The translations under genes were made by a program, and so were the position numbers. From positions 1,612,001-1,676,000 of the forward strand of contig JAKNDB010000087.1 of NCBI GenBank assembly GCA_024305405.1: DNA of 64,000 bases, written 5' to 3'. Source of the DNA: Dirofilaria immitis (taxonomy: Eukaryota; Nematoda; Chromadorea; Rhabditida; Onchocercidae). Positions 63,605 to 64,000 of the stretch are shown here, one piece after another. Below the pieces are notes generated by a model. That model had not been told where the DNA came from and ran no database searches. It worked only from the letters and a program-made list of their open reading frames with translations. Each line of letters opens with the position of its first letter. The stretch's first letter is position 1.

Positions 63605-63703
63605 ATGCGGATGATTGCTTTAATTTATTTGATTTCTCTATCAATCTTTTGGTACGGAAAATGTATTAGTAGTACGATACCATTGGCATCATATAATTTA
63701 AAG
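63605..63703 (+). CDS. Signal-peptide first exon of a gene leaving the window
   Basis: ATG at 63605; the frame is MRMIALIYLISLSIFWYGK, then CISSTIPLASYNLK, and a donor gtaata follows in phase 0. The hydrophobic stretch, residues about 3-16, is a good signal peptide with likely cleavage near Gly/Cys 18-20. An acceptor-like 'attgcag' at 63569-63575 upstream could receive a spliced leader. The mature protein is outside the window, so the product is unknown beyond being secreted or membrane-bound. The coding call rests on the signal peptide and splice signals only. Confidence 0.5.
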
Positions 63704-64000
63704 GTAATAATTATTCTATTATCAATTCAAAATTCTAGTTTATAATTAACGATCATTTTATTATCAATCCTGATAAATAATTTTTGTGATAAATAATATA
63801 ATGCGATTTATTGAATAATTAATGAAATAAATTAAATATATTCTAAAAATATGTAATTTTATGATAATTGTGCCTTTTTTTGATTAAATAAAAATATAAA
63901 TATTTTTTTCTTCCATTTTATTAACTTTTATTGTAATATTTCGAACAAAAAAAAGAAAAAAAAACTTTGCTGTTAACTTTGTTTACATATGATAAAAAGC

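Noticed and set aside
1..64000. CRISPR arrays, operons, bacterial insertion sequences or Wolbachia-derived genes
   Set aside because: No direct-repeat/spacer pattern and no bacterial-type long uninterrupted reading frames were seen; all recognised cellular genes have spliceosomal introns.

Overview
The window looks like nuclear DNA of an AT-rich parasitic nematode, most likely a filarial or other spirurid. Support for nematode: a myosuppressin-type (DMSR) GPCR end, a nematode-type serpentine receptor, a cuticlin-type ZP protein, a 21/22 match to spliced leader SL1, BEL/Pao retroelement relics, an intron-bearing tRNA-Ile(UAU), and short GT..AG introns in most genes. Narrowing to filaria is inference; no species-diagnostic repeat was seen.

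Layout. 0.6-1.4 kb: 3' end of a DMSR-like receptor (+). 3-14 kb: a mosaic of BEL/Pao relics and C2H2 zinc-finger gene copies in three near-identical, partly inverted blocks (A 4.47-6.48, B 7.27-8.78, C 12.37-13.96 kb), with an 804-bp TGT...ACA solo-LTR-like insertion and a 5-bp target duplication in one integrase relic. 14.2-23.9 kb: a ~1-kb near-identical inverted repeat enclosing a six-exon serpentine receptor gene (+) and, close to the right arm, an SL1-like 22-mer. 24-29 kb: AT-rich, apparently gene-free, with a long TTA microsatellite. 29.1-35.5 kb: a ten-exon cuticlin-like ZP gene (-), whose first coding intron holds tRNA-Ile(UAU) on the opposite strand. 35.5-45.5 kb: no genes seen, several tandem repeats. 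45.5-45.8 kb: an unassigned, less AT-rich, foldable island. 47-50.3 kb: an intact eight-exon OTUD3-type deubiquitinase gene (+). 51-55 kb: microsatellite-rich, less AT-biased sequence leading to a three-exon acidic prothymosin-like gene (+, 55.3-56.3 kb). 60.6-61.5 kb: a 112-bp tandem array. 63.6 kb: signal-peptide first exon of a gene leaving the window (+).

The genes do not form a pathway; they are ordinary separate nematode loci beside a transposon-rich accessory segment. The most notable signals are the palindromic Pao/zinc-finger mosaic, a possible secreted zinc-finger gene, the solo LTR nested in a Pao relic, the SL1-like 22-mer with no splice donor, and five one-base homopolymer contractions that break otherwise good reading frames and may be sequencing errors.
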